From Clostridiaceae bacterium (GTDB lineage Bacteria; Bacillota; Clostridia; Lachnospirales; Lachnospiraceae): a DNA stretch of 64,000 nt. Made by a program: the position numbers and the translations under genes. The notes under the pieces are model-generated. The model saw only the letters and a list, made by a program, of their open reading frames with translations, ran no database searches and was not told the origin of the DNA. The stretch covers positions 62,001-126,000 of the forward strand of contig CAJTGE010000016.1 in the NCBI GenBank assembly GCA_910575795.1, given 5' to 3'. Positions 1 through 9,560 of this stretch are shown piece by piece. The first letter of the stretch is position 1. Each line of letters starts with the position of its first letter.

Positions 1-3000
1 TTTTACCTATACGAACGACAAGCAGAAGGAGCAGACATTAAGCTTTCTCTATGAGCTTCTGATGCACCGCGAGGGCGACATCCGGGCCCAGGCCGCGCGG
101 CTTCTGGGAAATGTGATCGCGCAGTTTAACGCGGGCTACCGCAAGGAGCGCCCGGTCGGCATGCCGGATATCGCAGAGGAAAAGGTGATGGAGCTGTGGA
201 ACACGTATCTGGATATGATCATCCGTCCGGATCACAAGCTCACCATGCAGCAGAAACGCCGGATCCGCTACAATTTAAAAAATGTGCTTGACTCCGTTGT
301 GGAGCATGCCGGGGCCGCGGATTTAAGGCAGTTTCTGGACGCCTTCCTCCGGCGGTATGAGGAGCCGGGCGAGCGGGAGGCGGGCGAGGCGTTTGTGCTG
401 CTTGACTCCGTGCATTTCATGCCGTTTGAAAAATTTGACGACGCGGATCTGGAAAATGTGGCGCAGTTTGCCCTCTTTGAGAGCGGAAACGAGGAGGAAG
501 AGGTGCGGATTGCCGCATGGCGCGCCTTTAAGCTGATCACAGCCTTTAAGCCGGAGCATCCCTGCTGCAAAGCGATCGCGGAGCGCGTGAGCGGGACGGA
601 TGTAAAGGGCAATACCACTATGACATTCCTTAAGTACCGCGTTCTGACCAATCTGGGGTATGAGACAGAAAAAGAGCAGGAAGCGCTCTACGAGCATGAC
701 GTGGTGTCCGATATCTTCCTTGACAACTTAAAATCCGCCACGCCGTGGATCATCAAGGCTGTAAATATCAAGCTTCTGGTGGATCAGATTGACTATGGCA
801 AGCACGAGCACATCCTCCATATCGCGGCCCATTTCTCGAACCTTATAAAGGTCAGCGAGAATGTGATCGTGCGCCACGACGCGGGGCATGCCCTATTGCG
901 GATCATCGGCCTTCTCACGCCGGATCAGAGAAATGAGATCGCGGTCGAGCTCTTAAAGGGCTTAGAGGTCGGCGAGTATGAATTTTCCAAATATATCCCG
1001 CAGTATCTGGGCGAGGCGGCCCTGTGGCTTCCGCCGGAGCAGCTTGAGGAGATACTGACCTATCTGCGCGGCCTGATGGCCAGCCCCAATGACCGGATTG
1101 TGTCCGTGGCCCTGGATACAGTGGGTATCCTCCTGGAGTGCTACCCGTGCTACAGAGAGCGCTTTAACGATTCACAGGAGCGCTGGGAGAAGCGCTGCGG
1201 CCAGCTTCTGGGCATGCTGCTCGGCGGCCTGGCCAACTACCGCGAGACGGTGCGCCAGGAAGCGCTGCTTGTGCTGGGGCAGACCGTGTTCGGCTCCTCG
1301 CGGCTTGACTGCCTGCAGAAGAACGACATCTTTGCCTTGAGCTTTAAGAAAATCCTGTTCCTTCTCAATGAGAATAAGGGCGAGGAGCTGACGGCATTTT
1401 ACCGGGCGGCGGCGCTGTCGAACATCTGCCGCTTTATCACCCAGTACCGCATGACGCAGGGAGAGTTTGCCATCAGCGGGAGAAACAAGGTCGCGTTTTT
1501 CCCGGGCACCTTTGACCCGTTCACGTTGTCGCACAAGGAGATCGTGCGCGAGATCCGCGACATGGGCTATGAGGTGTATCTGGCCGTGGATGAATTCTCC
1601 TGGTCCAAAAAGGCGCAGCCGCACCTGATCCGCCGTCAGATTGTGAATATGTCCGTGGCGGACGAATTCCATGTCAGCCTTTTCCCGGACGATATTCCGG
1701 TCAATATCGCAAACCCCGCTGATTTAAAGCGGCTTAAGGAGGTCTTTGCGGGCAGGGAGGTCTATATGGTGGTGGGCAGCGATGTGATTGCCAATGCCTC
1801 CTCCTACAAAAAGGAGCCGTGCGAGAACTCGATCCACAGCATGAACCACATCGCCTTCCGCCGCGTGGGCGATAAGAAATCAGACAACAAATACAACCCG
1901 AAGATCATGGAGCGGATCACAGGAAAGGTGTGCGAGCTGGAGCTTCCGGGCCATCTGGAAGATATCAGCTCCTCAAAGATCCGTGAAAATATCGACTTAA
2001 ACCGCGATATATCGAACTTAATCGACCCGTCCGTGCAGGAGTATATCTATTTTAACGGCCTGTATTTAAGGGAGCCGGAGTATAAGCCTATTTTCCGGGC
2101 CCGCGCCATTGCCTTTGAGGAGGTGGAGGAAGCGGGCGACGCGCTTCTGGAGGAGATCGGGGAGAGTGTGTTAAAGGGGGACGACGACAGGGAGAAGCGC
2201 ATAAGCGCGATCCGCTCCTCAGGCGACCGGCTGCTGCTTCTGCGCAACACGGTAGACGAAAACCGCCTGGTGGGTATTGCCCGCATCCGTTACTTAGGCC
2301 CGGATGAGCTGTTCGCTGTGTTAAAGAAGGTTGAGCTGGCGGATCAGGTGCGCCGCCATACATACGGCGAGATTCTCCTGATTTCCGGTATCTATGTGGA
2401 GCGGGATCCCATGATCTACAACGCGGAGCAGCTTCTTCTGACGGAAGCCATCGCGCGCTCCTTTGCGTTTAAGTGCGGCTACGCCCTTTTCATGGCCGGC
2501 GACGGGGAATGCCCGGAACGGGTGCTGTCCGCGATCCGGCGGCAGGGCTTTGTCAAAGCGCCGGAGTGCGAGAGCGACGGCCTTTTATACCTGGTGGATA
2601 TGCATGCCCCGCTTGTGCTGGTCCAGAATCTTGAGACGACCTTAAAGGAGCCCTTCTCCAGCAATGAGAGAGTGCTGAAGGCGGTGCGCAAAGCCCACCA
2701 CGAGCTGCAGATGGCCATGACCGGGCTCTATCCGGGCCAGCTTGTGCTTTCCCTCTCGGCGAGCGTCATCTACCACCGCCTGGTGGATAAGATCACAGCC
2801 TTAAACGAGGTGCCCAGGGAGCCGGTTCATCCGCGCCAGCTCGGGCGCTATATGTGCGTGCCGTTTGGAAAGATCCTGCGGGGACAGGTGGTGCCAAACA
2901 CGGTTACCAAGACGCTTCACACGGATAAAGTATTTGATCCGGAGCTGAAAAAAGATACCATCGAGGCGTTCCACCGCTATTCGCCTCTGCCGAGCCAGAT

Positions 3001-3607
3001 CAAGGCTATCAAATCCTTTGACCGGCCTGTGATCCTGGTGGACGACCTTCTCCACCGCGGAGGCCGCTTTGACACCCTGGAGCCGATGATGAAGGAAGAG
3101 GGCGTCGAGATCCGGAAGGTAATTTTGGGCATGATCTCCGGCTACGGCCGCGATACCATGGCCACCAGAGGCGTGGATGTGGACAGTGTGTACTTTATCC
3201 CCAACCTGCGCTACTGGTTCGTGGAATCGACCCTGTATCCCTTTATCGGCGGAGATACGGTCCGCCGCGATACGGTGAAGGTGGCAGGCTTAACGCCGTC
3301 CATTAACATGATTCTGCCGTATACGCTCCCGCCCATCAGGGACTGCAGCCGCGAGGCCATGTTTGAGTTTTCCGCGTGCTGTATCCGCAATTCCAGGGAT
3401 ATCATGCTGGCGCTGGAGGCGGAATACAGGGCGCAGTTTGCCAGAAACCTGACCTTAAGCCGTCTGCCGGAGGCTGTGATCCTGCCCCTGTGCCCGGATA
3501 AGGGGGACTGCGTAAACTACGATCCCAACCTGGCCGCGTCCGTTTATCTGGAAAATGATCTCCAGATGCTTTACAGGACCAGGGAGCCGGGCTGGGGCGC
3601 AAGATAA
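1..3607 (+). CDS. Multidomain HEAT / cytidylyltransferase-like / GNAT-like / phosphoribosyltransferase-like protein (5' end outside window)
   Basis: The frame is open through the left edge (first full codon at base 2), so the N-terminus is missing; about 1,200 residues are visible. The first ~470 residues are helical, HEAT-like repeats. Then comes a nucleotidyltransferase domain with the signature FFPGTFDPFTLSH near base 1500 and the partner motif ISSSKIRENI near 1970, as in NadD and CoaD. A GNAT-like segment follows (about 2230-2560, weak call). The last quarter carries a type I phosphoribosyltransferase PRPP loop, VILVDDLLHRGG, near 3025. Two domains that handle nucleotides or PRPP suggest a nucleotide or cofactor role, but the substrate cannot be read from the sequence. 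The LDH-like gene follows after 33 bases, so the two are probably co-transcribed. Confidence 0.85.
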   Translation, partial: FTYTNDKQKEQTLSFLYELLMHREGDIRAQAARLLGNVIAQFNAGYRKERPVGMPDIAEEKVMELWNTYLDMIIRPDHKLTMQQKRRIRYNLKNVLDSVVEHAGAADLRQFLDAFLRRYEEPGEREAGEAFVLLDSVHFMPFEKFDDADLENVAQFALFESGNEEEEVRIAAWRAFKLITAFKPEHPCCKAIAERVSGTDVKGNTTMTFLKYRVLTNLGYETEKEQEALYEHDVVSDIFLDNLKSATPWIIKAVNIKLLVDQIDYGKHEHILHIAAHFSNLIKVSENVIVRHDAGHALLRIIGLLTPDQRNEIAVELLKGLEVGEYEFSKYIPQYLGEAALWLPPEQLEEILTYLRGLMASPNDRIVSVALDTVGILLECYPCYRERFNDSQERWEKRCGQLLGMLLGGLANYRETVRQEALLVLGQTVFGSSRLDCLQKNDIFALSFKKILFLLNENKGEELTAFYRAAALSNICRFITQYRMTQGEFAISGRNKVAFFPGTFDPFTLSHKEIVREIRDMGYEVYLAVDEFSWSKKAQPHLIRRQIVNMSVADEFHVSLFPDDIPVNIANPADLKRLKEVFAGREVYMVVGSDVIANASSYKKEPCENSIHSMNHIAFRRVGDKKSDNKYNPKIMERITGKVCELELPGHLEDISSSKIRENIDLNRDISNLIDPSVQEYIYFNGLYLREPEYKPIFRARAIAFEEVEEAGDALLEEIGESVLKGDDDREKRISAIRSSGDRLLLLRNTVDENRLVGIARIRYLGPDELFAVLKKVELADQVRRHTYGEILLISGIYVERDPMIYNAEQLLLTEAIARSFAFKCGYALFMAGDGECPERVLSAIRRQGFVKAPECESDGLLYLVDMHAPLVLVQNLETTLKEPFSSNERVLKAVRKAHHELQMAMTGLYPGQLVLSLSASVIYHRLVDKITALNEVPREPVHPRQLGRYMCVPFGKILRGQVVPNTVTKTLHTDKVFDPELKKDTIEAFHRYSPLPSQIKAIKSFDRPVILVDDLLHRGGRFDTLEPMMKEEGVEIRKVILGMISGYGRDTMATRGVDVDSVYFIPNLRYWFVESTLYPFIGGDTVRRDTVKVAGLTPSINMILPYTLPPIRDCSREAMFEFSACCIRNSRDIMLALEAEYRAQFARNLTLSRLPEAVILPLCPDKGDCVNYDPNLAASVYLENDLQMLYRTREPGWGAR

Positions 3608-3640
3608 GAGAAGTAGGAATAATAAAGGAGGAAACAGCGC

Positions 3641-4891
3641 ATGTTTTATTATAGAATCGGAGAGCAGCTCTGCTGCTCCCCGACAGAGGATCTGCCATAT
3701 GAAAAGGCGGAGCAGCCAAAGGATGTATGCCCGCTTGTCTGGCTGTTCGACAGGGAGGCGGGGAGCTGCCGCGCTTCGTTTAAAGTAAACAGCCCGGATC
3801 TCCTGTTCCAGGATAAGGAGGATGTGTCGTGGCTGAGCAGCCATAAGCTTTCAGGAGCGGCCGCCGGGCAGGAGGCGGATCCGTATCTGCTAAGTGTGAT
3901 CAGGGCGGGCCTCCTGCGCGCGGTGAATCTGCGCCATCCGAAATTTCAGGAGATCGTGGGCGGGCGGCCGCTTAAGGAGAAAAAGCGCGTGCACGTCCTT
4001 GCCATCGGCGATGTGGGGAGCACGCTTCTGACGGGCCTCCACCTTCTGGGCGGAGATTGTATCAGCTCCATCGGCATCTGCGATATCTCGGAAAAGGTGA
4101 CGGCGCGGTGGGAGTTTGAGGAGAACCAGATCGCCTATCCGTGGGCGTACGACGCCCTGCCCGAGGTGGATATCGTGGCGCCTGAGAACCTGTTTCAGTG
4201 CGATGTCTTTGTCTTTGTGGCGTCCAAGGGGATTCCTCCCGTGGGCTCCCAGGTAAAGGATGTCCGGATGTACCAGTTTGAGAATAATTCCAAGATCGTG
4301 GCCCTGTATGCAAGGCAGGCCAGGAGGGACGGCTTTAAAGGGCTATTTGCCGTTGTCTCAGATCCCGTGGATCCGCTTGCCAAGACGGCGTGGCTCGAGA
4401 GCAATAAGGATGAAAACGGCGTCCTCGATTACCAGGGCCTTCGCCCGGAGCAGGTTCAGGGCTTCGGGCTCGGCGTCATGAACGCCCGGGCGGCCTACTA
4501 CGCCAAGCGCGACGAGCGCTTTAAGCAGTTTCTGACCGAGGGCCGTTCCTTTGGGCCGCACGGGGAGGATCTGGTGGTAGCGGATTCCATTGAGCGCTAC
4601 AATGATGAGCTGTCAAAGGAGCTGACACACTTAACCGTGACGGCAAACCTTCACATGCGGGCCATTGGCTTTAAGCCGTTTATCGCCCCTGCGTATTCAT
4701 CGGGCGCCATTTCCCTGATCCTGACGCTGCGCGGCGAGTGGCACTGCGGCTCCGTATTCCTGGGGGGAATTTTCATGGGCGTGAAAAACCGCTATACGCC
4801 GTATGGGCTCGAGACGGAAATCCTGCCGCTTCCGGAGGCGCTGTACGAGCGCATTGTAACCGCGCAGGAGCACTTAAAGACGATCGTATAG
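3641..4891 (+). CDS. Lactate/malate dehydrogenase-like NAD-binding protein
   Basis: A 416-residue protein with a strong ribosome binding site (AAAGGAGG, 13 bases before ATG). About 115 N-terminal residues of unknown role precede a Rossmann fold with AIGDVGSTLLTGLHLLG (near residue 120), where the first glycine-rich turn of LDH/MDH enzymes belongs. Later VVSDPVDPLAK resembles the VSNPVD stretch of that family. It is longer than classical LDH (~310-320 residues), and I could not place the catalytic His-Asp pair confidently, so the oxidoreductase reaction is uncertain. It lies between the large nucleotidyltransferase-like gene (33-base gap) and a flavodoxin-fold gene (18-base gap) and looks like the middle gene of an operon. 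Confidence 0.8.
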   Translation: MFYYRIGEQLCCSPTEDLPYEKAEQPKDVCPLVWLFDREAGSCRASFKVNSPDLLFQDKEDVSWLSSHKLSGAAAGQEADPYLLSVIRAGLLRAVNLRHPKFQEIVGGRPLKEKKRVHVLAIGDVGSTLLTGLHLLGGDCISSIGICDISEKVTARWEFEENQIAYPWAYDALPEVDIVAPENLFQCDVFVFVASKGIPPVGSQVKDVRMYQFENNSKIVALYARQARRDGFKGLFAVVSDPVDPLAKTAWLESNKDENGVLDYQGLRPEQVQGFGLGVMNARAAYYAKRDERFKQFLTEGRSFGPHGEDLVVADSIERYNDELSKELTHLTVTANLHMRAIGFKPFIAPAYSSGAISLILTLRGEWHCGSVFLGGIFMGVKNRYTPYGLETEILPLPEALYERIVTAQEHLKTIV

Positions 4892-4909
4892 GCCGCGTGT
4901 ACATGGGAA

Positions 4910-6115
4910 ATGAGAATGGAAGAAGCGGTAACACAATCAATCATGACAGAACAGACAGCCGCCCGCACACCCGGGCGGCGGCTTACAGTGATAGCGCCCC
5001 GGGAGGAGGCTGCGGCCCCGGGCAGCCGCTTTGAGGAGGTCCTGGGGAGCGCGCTGGACGGCCGTGAATGGAGACGGGTGGAGAAGGAGGAAGAGCTCCG
5101 GGCTTTTTTGCGGGAACGCAGTAAACGGGGCGCGGACGAACAGGAGGAGGAACCGCTGCTGTTCGCCCTCTCTCTCGGGAAGACGGGAATTAACCTGGAA
5201 TATATCCGTATGCTCCGTTTCCTGCGGGAGCATACGAACGCCCTCGAGGGATGCGTGGGGGGCGCGCTGGTGGACGGAAGGAGCGATCTGTACACGAAAT
5301 CCGTGGCCCGCGAGCTGGTCTTTACAGCCAACCGCGCGGGCTGCGCCTTTGTGGGCCGCCCATTGGTGGAGGGGACGAAGACCCTGTCCAATTTCTCCAT
5401 TGTGGCCCGGAATATGGATACGGATCTGCTGAGCGCCTACAAAAAGAGCGCCGCGATCCTGACGGACGAGATCCTTGAATTTAAGCGCCCGGTGTCAGAG
5501 CGGCCGTCTCTGCTGGTGCTTCACGCCTCCAGCCATCCGAATTCCAATACGTTCGCCCTGTGGGGGGAGCTTAAGGGATTTCTGACGGATTTTCAGATTA
5601 CAGAGATCGGGCTGCGAAACGGTACGGTTTCGGACTGCTCCGGCTGTCCCTATAAGATGTGCCTGCACTTCGGGGAAAATGAGAGCTGCTTTTACGGCGG
5701 CGTTATGGTGGAGGACGTTTATCCGGCCGTCAAGAAGGCGGACGCGATCCTGATGCTGTGCCCGAATTATAATGACGCCCTTTCCGCCAACCTAACAGCC
5801 TTTATCAACCGCCTGACAGCGCTGTTTCGGATCATCCGGTTCTACGACAAGGCGCTGTTCGCCGTCGTGGTATCCGGCTATTCGGGCAGCGACATCGTGG
5901 CAGAGCAGCTAATCGCGGCGCTGAATATGAATAAAACCTTTTATCTTCCGCCCCGCTTTGCGCTGATGGAGACAGCCAACGCCCCCGGGGCCGCGATGAA
6001 GCTGCCGGGGATCCATGAACGGCTCCGCGCCTTTGCGGCCCATATGAGAAGGACGCTGAAGGTCCCGGAACGCAGCAGAAAGGAAACAGACCGCAGTGCC
6101 AGGAAAATCCTTTAA
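4910..6115 (+). CDS. NAD(P)H-dependent FMN reductase / flavodoxin-fold protein
   Basis: 401 residues in two parts. The C-terminal ~200 residues begin with LLVLHASSHPNSNTFALW, the phosphate-binding start of flavodoxin-like FMN reductases, and contain the cysteine cluster DCSGCPYKMC and MLCPNYNDALSANLTAFINR, typical of this fold. The N-terminal ~190 residues (GGALVDGRSDLYTKSVARE and following) match no family I recognise. Likely role: flavin-dependent redox chemistry in the cytoplasm, substrate unknown. It starts 18 bases after the LDH-like gene and overlaps the following kinase gene by 20 bases, so translational coupling is likely. ATG at 4916 is an alternative start two codons downstream. Confidence 0.8.
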   Translation: MRMEEAVTQSIMTEQTAARTPGRRLTVIAPREEAAAPGSRFEEVLGSALDGREWRRVEKEEELRAFLRERSKRGADEQEEEPLLFALSLGKTGINLEYIRMLRFLREHTNALEGCVGGALVDGRSDLYTKSVARELVFTANRAGCAFVGRPLVEGTKTLSNFSIVARNMDTDLLSAYKKSAAILTDEILEFKRPVSERPSLLVLHASSHPNSNTFALWGELKGFLTDFQITEIGLRNGTVSDCSGCPYKMCLHFGENESCFYGGVMVEDVYPAVKKADAILMLCPNYNDALSANLTAFINRLTALFRIIRFYDKALFAVVVSGYSGSDIVAEQLIAALNMNKTFYLPPRFALMETANAPGAAMKLPGIHERLRAFAAHMRRTLKVPERSRKETDRSARKIL

Positions 6116-7379
6116 ACGAATTCTCGGGATCGGGATCATCATTGCCCTGACCTCCCAGCTTTACTGGAATGCCTTTGTCAATAACTTCCGGATCTCGATT
6201 TCCGTGATCCTCCTTCCCGTTTTGATTCTCACAGTGGGAAACCAGATCCACACCCGGACGCTGTGCGGGACAACGGCCTGCCTCGTGTTTGTCTTCCGGT
6301 GGTGTATCTGCGTCCTTCAGGGGATTCCCGCCGGGAGCGCCGTCCTTTCCGTGCTGCCGGGGGCGCTCTTTTACGTGTGCTACGGCCTGCTTTTCAAGCT
6401 CCAGATCCGCAATAAGCATATCGTCCAGCTTGAGGGCCTGATTGCCGCCGCGTTTTTCTGCGATTTCGGGTCAAATGTGTTCGAGGTGTGTTTAAGGGAG
6501 TTTCTGGAGCTTAAGAGCCTGCCGGATCTCGACGTGATTAACCAGCTCATGGTGATCGCGGCGGCCAGGACCGTATTCGTGGCCGCCGCGCTCTTGGGAG
6601 AGCGGCAGTACCGCGCGCTTCTGGCCAAATCAGAGCATGAGAACCGTTATCAGAGGCTGTTTCTCATGACAACAGGGCTTAAGACCGAGATTTACCTGAT
6701 GCATAAGAATTCAGAGGAGATCGAGCGGGTGATGAGCAACGCCTACCGTCTGTATGAGCAGATATTAAAGCTGGAGCTTCCGGGGCAGATGCAGCAGATG
6801 GGGCTGGAGATTGCCCGCGACGTGCATGAGATCAAAAAGGATTATATCCGTATTATCCAGGGTGTGGAGCAGGCGATCGGCGAGGAATATAATGAAGAGA
6901 GCATGAGCTTTCAGGATATCCTGCAGATTCTGGAGGCCTCGACGTACCGCCTGCTGGCCGGAAAGCGGCTGGATGTGCGGCTTTTGTTTGACTGCCGGGA
7001 TAATTTTACCACAAGAGAGCACTATACCCTTATGGCAGTGCTCAAGAATCTGGTAAATAACGCCATTGAGGCGATTGAGACAAAGAAAAAGAGCGGTACG
7101 ATCCACATTATAGAAAAGAGGGAGGAGGACCGGTTTGTGTTCCGGGTGCTGGACGACGGCCCGGGCATATCCGGACGCCATCTTCCGAATATATTTAAAA
7201 TGGGATATTCCACAAAGTTCGACGAGCGGACAGGCAACATCTACCGCGGCGTCGGGCTGTGCGGGGTTAAAAATGCAGTAGAGGAACAATTTAAAGGCAG
7301 CATCTGTGTGAAATCAACTATGGGAAAAGGAGCTGAATTCCGGATTGAGATACCTGCCGCAGTATTGGAGGAGCCATAA
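6096..7379 (+). CDS. Membrane sensor histidine kinase (GlnK-like partner of the GlnL-like regulator)
   Basis: 427 residues from a GTG start inside the preceding gene. The first ~190 residues hold about six hydrophobic segments, starting with GIGIIIALTSQLYWNAFV, so the sensor is membrane embedded. A helical dimerisation region carries the likely phospho-acceptor histidine in ARDVHEIKKDY (near residue 242). A GHKL ATPase domain follows with an N box (LKNLVNNAIEAIE), G1 (DDGPGI) and G2 (GVGLCGVKNAV). The response regulator starts 2 bases after the stop. With a GlnL/YcbB-type regulator and gltS next door, a glutamine/glutamate-sensing kinase like Bacillus GlnK is the best inference; the ligand is not shown by the sequence. 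Confidence 0.9.
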   Translation: MPGKSFKRILGIGIIIALTSQLYWNAFVNNFRISISVILLPVLILTVGNQIHTRTLCGTTACLVFVFRWCICVLQGIPAGSAVLSVLPGALFYVCYGLLFKLQIRNKHIVQLEGLIAAAFFCDFGSNVFEVCLREFLELKSLPDLDVINQLMVIAAARTVFVAAALLGERQYRALLAKSEHENRYQRLFLMTTGLKTEIYLMHKNSEEIERVMSNAYRLYEQILKLELPGQMQQMGLEIARDVHEIKKDYIRIIQGVEQAIGEEYNEESMSFQDILQILEASTYRLLAGKRLDVRLLFDCRDNFTTREHYTLMAVLKNLVNNAIEAIETKKKSGTIHIIEKREEDRFVFRVLDDGPGISGRHLPNIFKMGYSTKFDERTGNIYRGVGLCGVKNAVEEQFKGSICVKSTMGKGAEFRIEIPAAVLEEP

Positions 7380-7381
7380 GT

Positions 7382-8230
7382 ATGGATATTTATATTGTTG
7401 AAGATGATGTTTCGGTGATCAGCATCCTGGAGGATATCATTGAAGATAACGATCTGGGAACGGTCTGCGGGAGCTCCGGGGAGACGCCCGCGGATGTGGA
7501 TGAGATATTGTCCAAAAACCCGGATATTATCTTAGTGGATTTTCTGATGCCGGAAAAGGACGGGGTGGCGCTTGTCCGGGAATTAAAGGAGCGCGGCTGC
7601 AAGGCCAAATGCATCATGATTTCCCAGGTATCGGCCAAGGAGCTGATCGGAAAGGCATACGACGCGGGCATGGATTTTTTTATCAGCAAGCCGATCAATA
7701 TCATTGAAGTAAAGTCCGTGATCTGCAACGTAACCAGACAGATCATGAACGAACGGACCCTGTCCAATATCAGGAAAATGTTTGTGGCCGAGATGTCGGA
7801 GGAACAGAAGGAGAAGAGGCCGGAGAACGGCTACGCCAAAAAGGTGCTCTATATCCTGAACCGTCTGGGAATGTCGGGGGAGAAAGGCGGGGATGATATC
7901 CTGCGCATCTGCCAGTATCTTCACAGCAACAGCCGTTCCATTTCCCAGGTGAGCATCGGCCAGCTCTGCGATATCTTAAGCGACGCGCCCAAAAATATGG
8001 AGCAGCGGATCCGCCGGGCGATCGCGGTCGGGATGTCAAACCTGGCGCATCTGGGGATCGAGGATTTCATGAACGAGACCTTTACCGCCTACTCGAGCAC
8101 TCTGTTCCCCTTTGAGGAGATCCGCTCCGAGATGGATCACATCCGCGGAAAACGCAAGTACGGCGGAAAGGTCAGCATCAAGAAATTTATTGACAGCCTG
8201 ATGCTGGCCGTGGATCGGGAGCTTCAATAG
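7382..8230 (+). CDS. Response regulator, GlnL/YcbB family
   Basis: 282 residues. Residues 1-120 form a receiver domain with the acidic pair in YIVEDD, the phospho-acceptor Asp in ILVDFLMPEKDG and the conserved Lys in ISKPIN. The C-terminal half (about 150-275; QVSIGQLCDILSDAPKNMEQ, IRRAIAVGMSNLAHLG) is the YcbB-type DNA-binding domain found in Bacillus subtilis GlnL rather than an OmpR or NarL effector. In B. subtilis, GlnL activates glutamine transport and glutaminase genes. Here it lies 137 bases upstream of the glutamate symporter gltS, whose promoter contains a GlnL-like direct repeat, so gltS is the probable target. It is coupled to the kinase gene. Confidence 0.9.
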   Translation: MDIYIVEDDVSVISILEDIIEDNDLGTVCGSSGETPADVDEILSKNPDIILVDFLMPEKDGVALVRELKERGCKAKCIMISQVSAKELIGKAYDAGMDFFISKPINIIEVKSVICNVTRQIMNERTLSNIRKMFVAEMSEEQKEKRPENGYAKKVLYILNRLGMSGEKGGDDILRICQYLHSNSRSISQVSIGQLCDILSDAPKNMEQRIRRAIAVGMSNLAHLGIEDFMNETFTAYSSTLFPFEEIRSEMDHIRGKRKYGGKVSIKKFIDSLMLAVDRELQ

Positions 8231-8294
8231 AAAGTAAAAATTTCATAAACAAACTTAAAAAAATGTTACTATTTTAAAATATATTCTTGAATTA

Positions 8295-8327
8295 TTTTGT
8301 AGTTTTTTGAGAGTTTCAAGCTATAAT
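8295..8327 (+). promoter_or_regulatory. gltS promoter with GlnL-like direct repeat
   Basis: A direct repeat TTTTGT-N4-TTTTGA (8295-8310) lies just upstream of a -10 box TATAAT (8322-8327). No good -35 hexamer lies 17 bases upstream of it (8299-8304 is GTAGTT), and the repeat covers that site, as expected for an activator-dependent promoter. As I recall, B. subtilis GlnL binds TTTTGT-N4-TTTTGT. The gltS ribosome binding site (GGAGG, 8356-8360) follows. The regulatory assignment is inference from spacing, motif and the adjacent GlnL-like gene. Confidence 0.6.
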
Positions 8328-8367
8328 TACCTCCGATGTAAACAAATAATATATTGGAGGTAAGTGT

Positions 8368-9549
8368 ATGAAGATTATTGAGCTTGATCTGTATCAGGCA
8401 ACCGCGGTTGCGGCACTCGTGCTCTTACTGGGACGCGTCCTGGTAAGTAAAATTGCGATTCTTCGCAAATACTGTATCCCGGCTCCTGTAGTGGGCGGTT
8501 TTATCTATGCTATCTTACATACCATCCTGAGAGGGATGGGAATCCTTGAGATTCAGGGCGACATGACGCTGCAGAGCGTATTCATGACCGCATTCTTCTG
8601 TAGCGTTGGCTTTACCGCATCCTTCCGTATGCTGAAAAAGGGCGGCGTTCAGACCGTTATCTTCTTAGGGCTGGCAGCGGCGATGGTTGTTCTCCAGAAC
8701 GTACTCGGCGCGGGCCTTGCAGGCGTATTCGGACTGGATCCGAGACTGGGCCTTGCGACAGGTTCCATCCCCATGGTCGGCGGACACGGCACAGCCGGTT
8801 CCTTCGGACCGCTTCTTGAGGGCCTTGGCGTGGCCAATGCCAACGTAGTTGCCATCGCATCCGCTACCTATGGCCTGGTTGCAGGCTGCGTAATCGGCGG
8901 CCCGATCGCATCTTCCAAGATCCGTAAATTCAAATTAGGCTCCGCAGCTTCCGGCAGTTCCACAGAGGAGGCGGCAGAGGAAGAGGCTAAACTCAGCTCC
9001 CCGCTGATTCTCGACGGCCTTCTGTACCTCATCATTGCGATTGGTTTTGGTACCCTTGTATCTGCCGTACTGGGCAAGTTCATGACATTCCCGTCCTACA
9101 TCGGCGCGATGCTGGTAGGCGCGATCATCCGTAACGTAGCTGACATGCAGGGCAAAGAGATCCCCATGGAGGAGATCAGCAGCCTTGGCGGCGCGGCCCT
9201 TTCCGTATTCCTCGGAATGGCTATGATCGGCATGAAGCTGTGGCAGCTCGCAGAGCTGGCGGTTCCGCTGGTAGTGATGCTGCTTGCGCAGACCATCCTG
9301 ATGTTCGTATATGCAAACTTTGTTGTATTTAACGTACTGGGCAAGAGCTATGATGCGGCTGTTATGACGAGCGGCTTCTGCGGCTTCGGTATGGGCGCTA
9401 CGCCGAACGCTATGGCGAACATGCAGGCTATCACCAGCCAGCACGGCCCGGCTCCGACGGCTTACATGGTAGTGCCGCTGGTAGGTTCCCTGTTTATTGA
9501 CTTCGTAAATGCATCCATCCTGACAGGATTTATCAACTTCCTGGGATAA
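8368..9549 (+). CDS. gltS: Sodium/glutamate symporter
   Basis: 393 residues, highly hydrophobic throughout with two related halves, as in GltS. Recognisable stretches are IPAPVVGGFIYA near the start, GSIPMVGGHGTAG in the first half and GFCGFGMGATPNAMANMQA in the second; the glycine/serine-rich re-entrant loops of the ESS family lie at these places. It imports glutamate with Na+ across the cytoplasmic membrane. The gene stands alone between a regulated promoter (8295-8327) and a strong hairpin (9561-9594), directly after a GlnK/GlnL-type pair and before glutamate dehydrogenase. This context fits glutamate uptake for catabolism. Confidence 0.95.
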   Translation: MKIIELDLYQATAVAALVLLLGRVLVSKIAILRKYCIPAPVVGGFIYAILHTILRGMGILEIQGDMTLQSVFMTAFFCSVGFTASFRMLKKGGVQTVIFLGLAAAMVVLQNVLGAGLAGVFGLDPRLGLATGSIPMVGGHGTAGSFGPLLEGLGVANANVVAIASATYGLVAGCVIGGPIASSKIRKFKLGSAASGSSTEEAAEEEAKLSSPLILDGLLYLIIAIGFGTLVSAVLGKFMTFPSYIGAMLVGAIIRNVADMQGKEIPMEEISSLGGAALSVFLGMAMIGMKLWQLAELAVPLVVMLLAQTILMFVYANFVVFNVLGKSYDAAVMTSGFCGFGMGATPNAMANMQAITSQHGPAPTAYMVVPLVGSLFIDFVNASILTGFINFLG

Positions 9550-9560
9550 TAAGCGGATAT

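Noticed and set aside
268..697. Two long overlapping reverse-strand open frames inside the first gene
   Set aside because: They are shadows of a strongly coded + strand gene in GC-rich DNA; no SD and low-complexity Ser/Arg composition. The same applies to most reverse-strand frames up to 40 kb, for example 17608-18237, 24857-25975 and 22459-23268.
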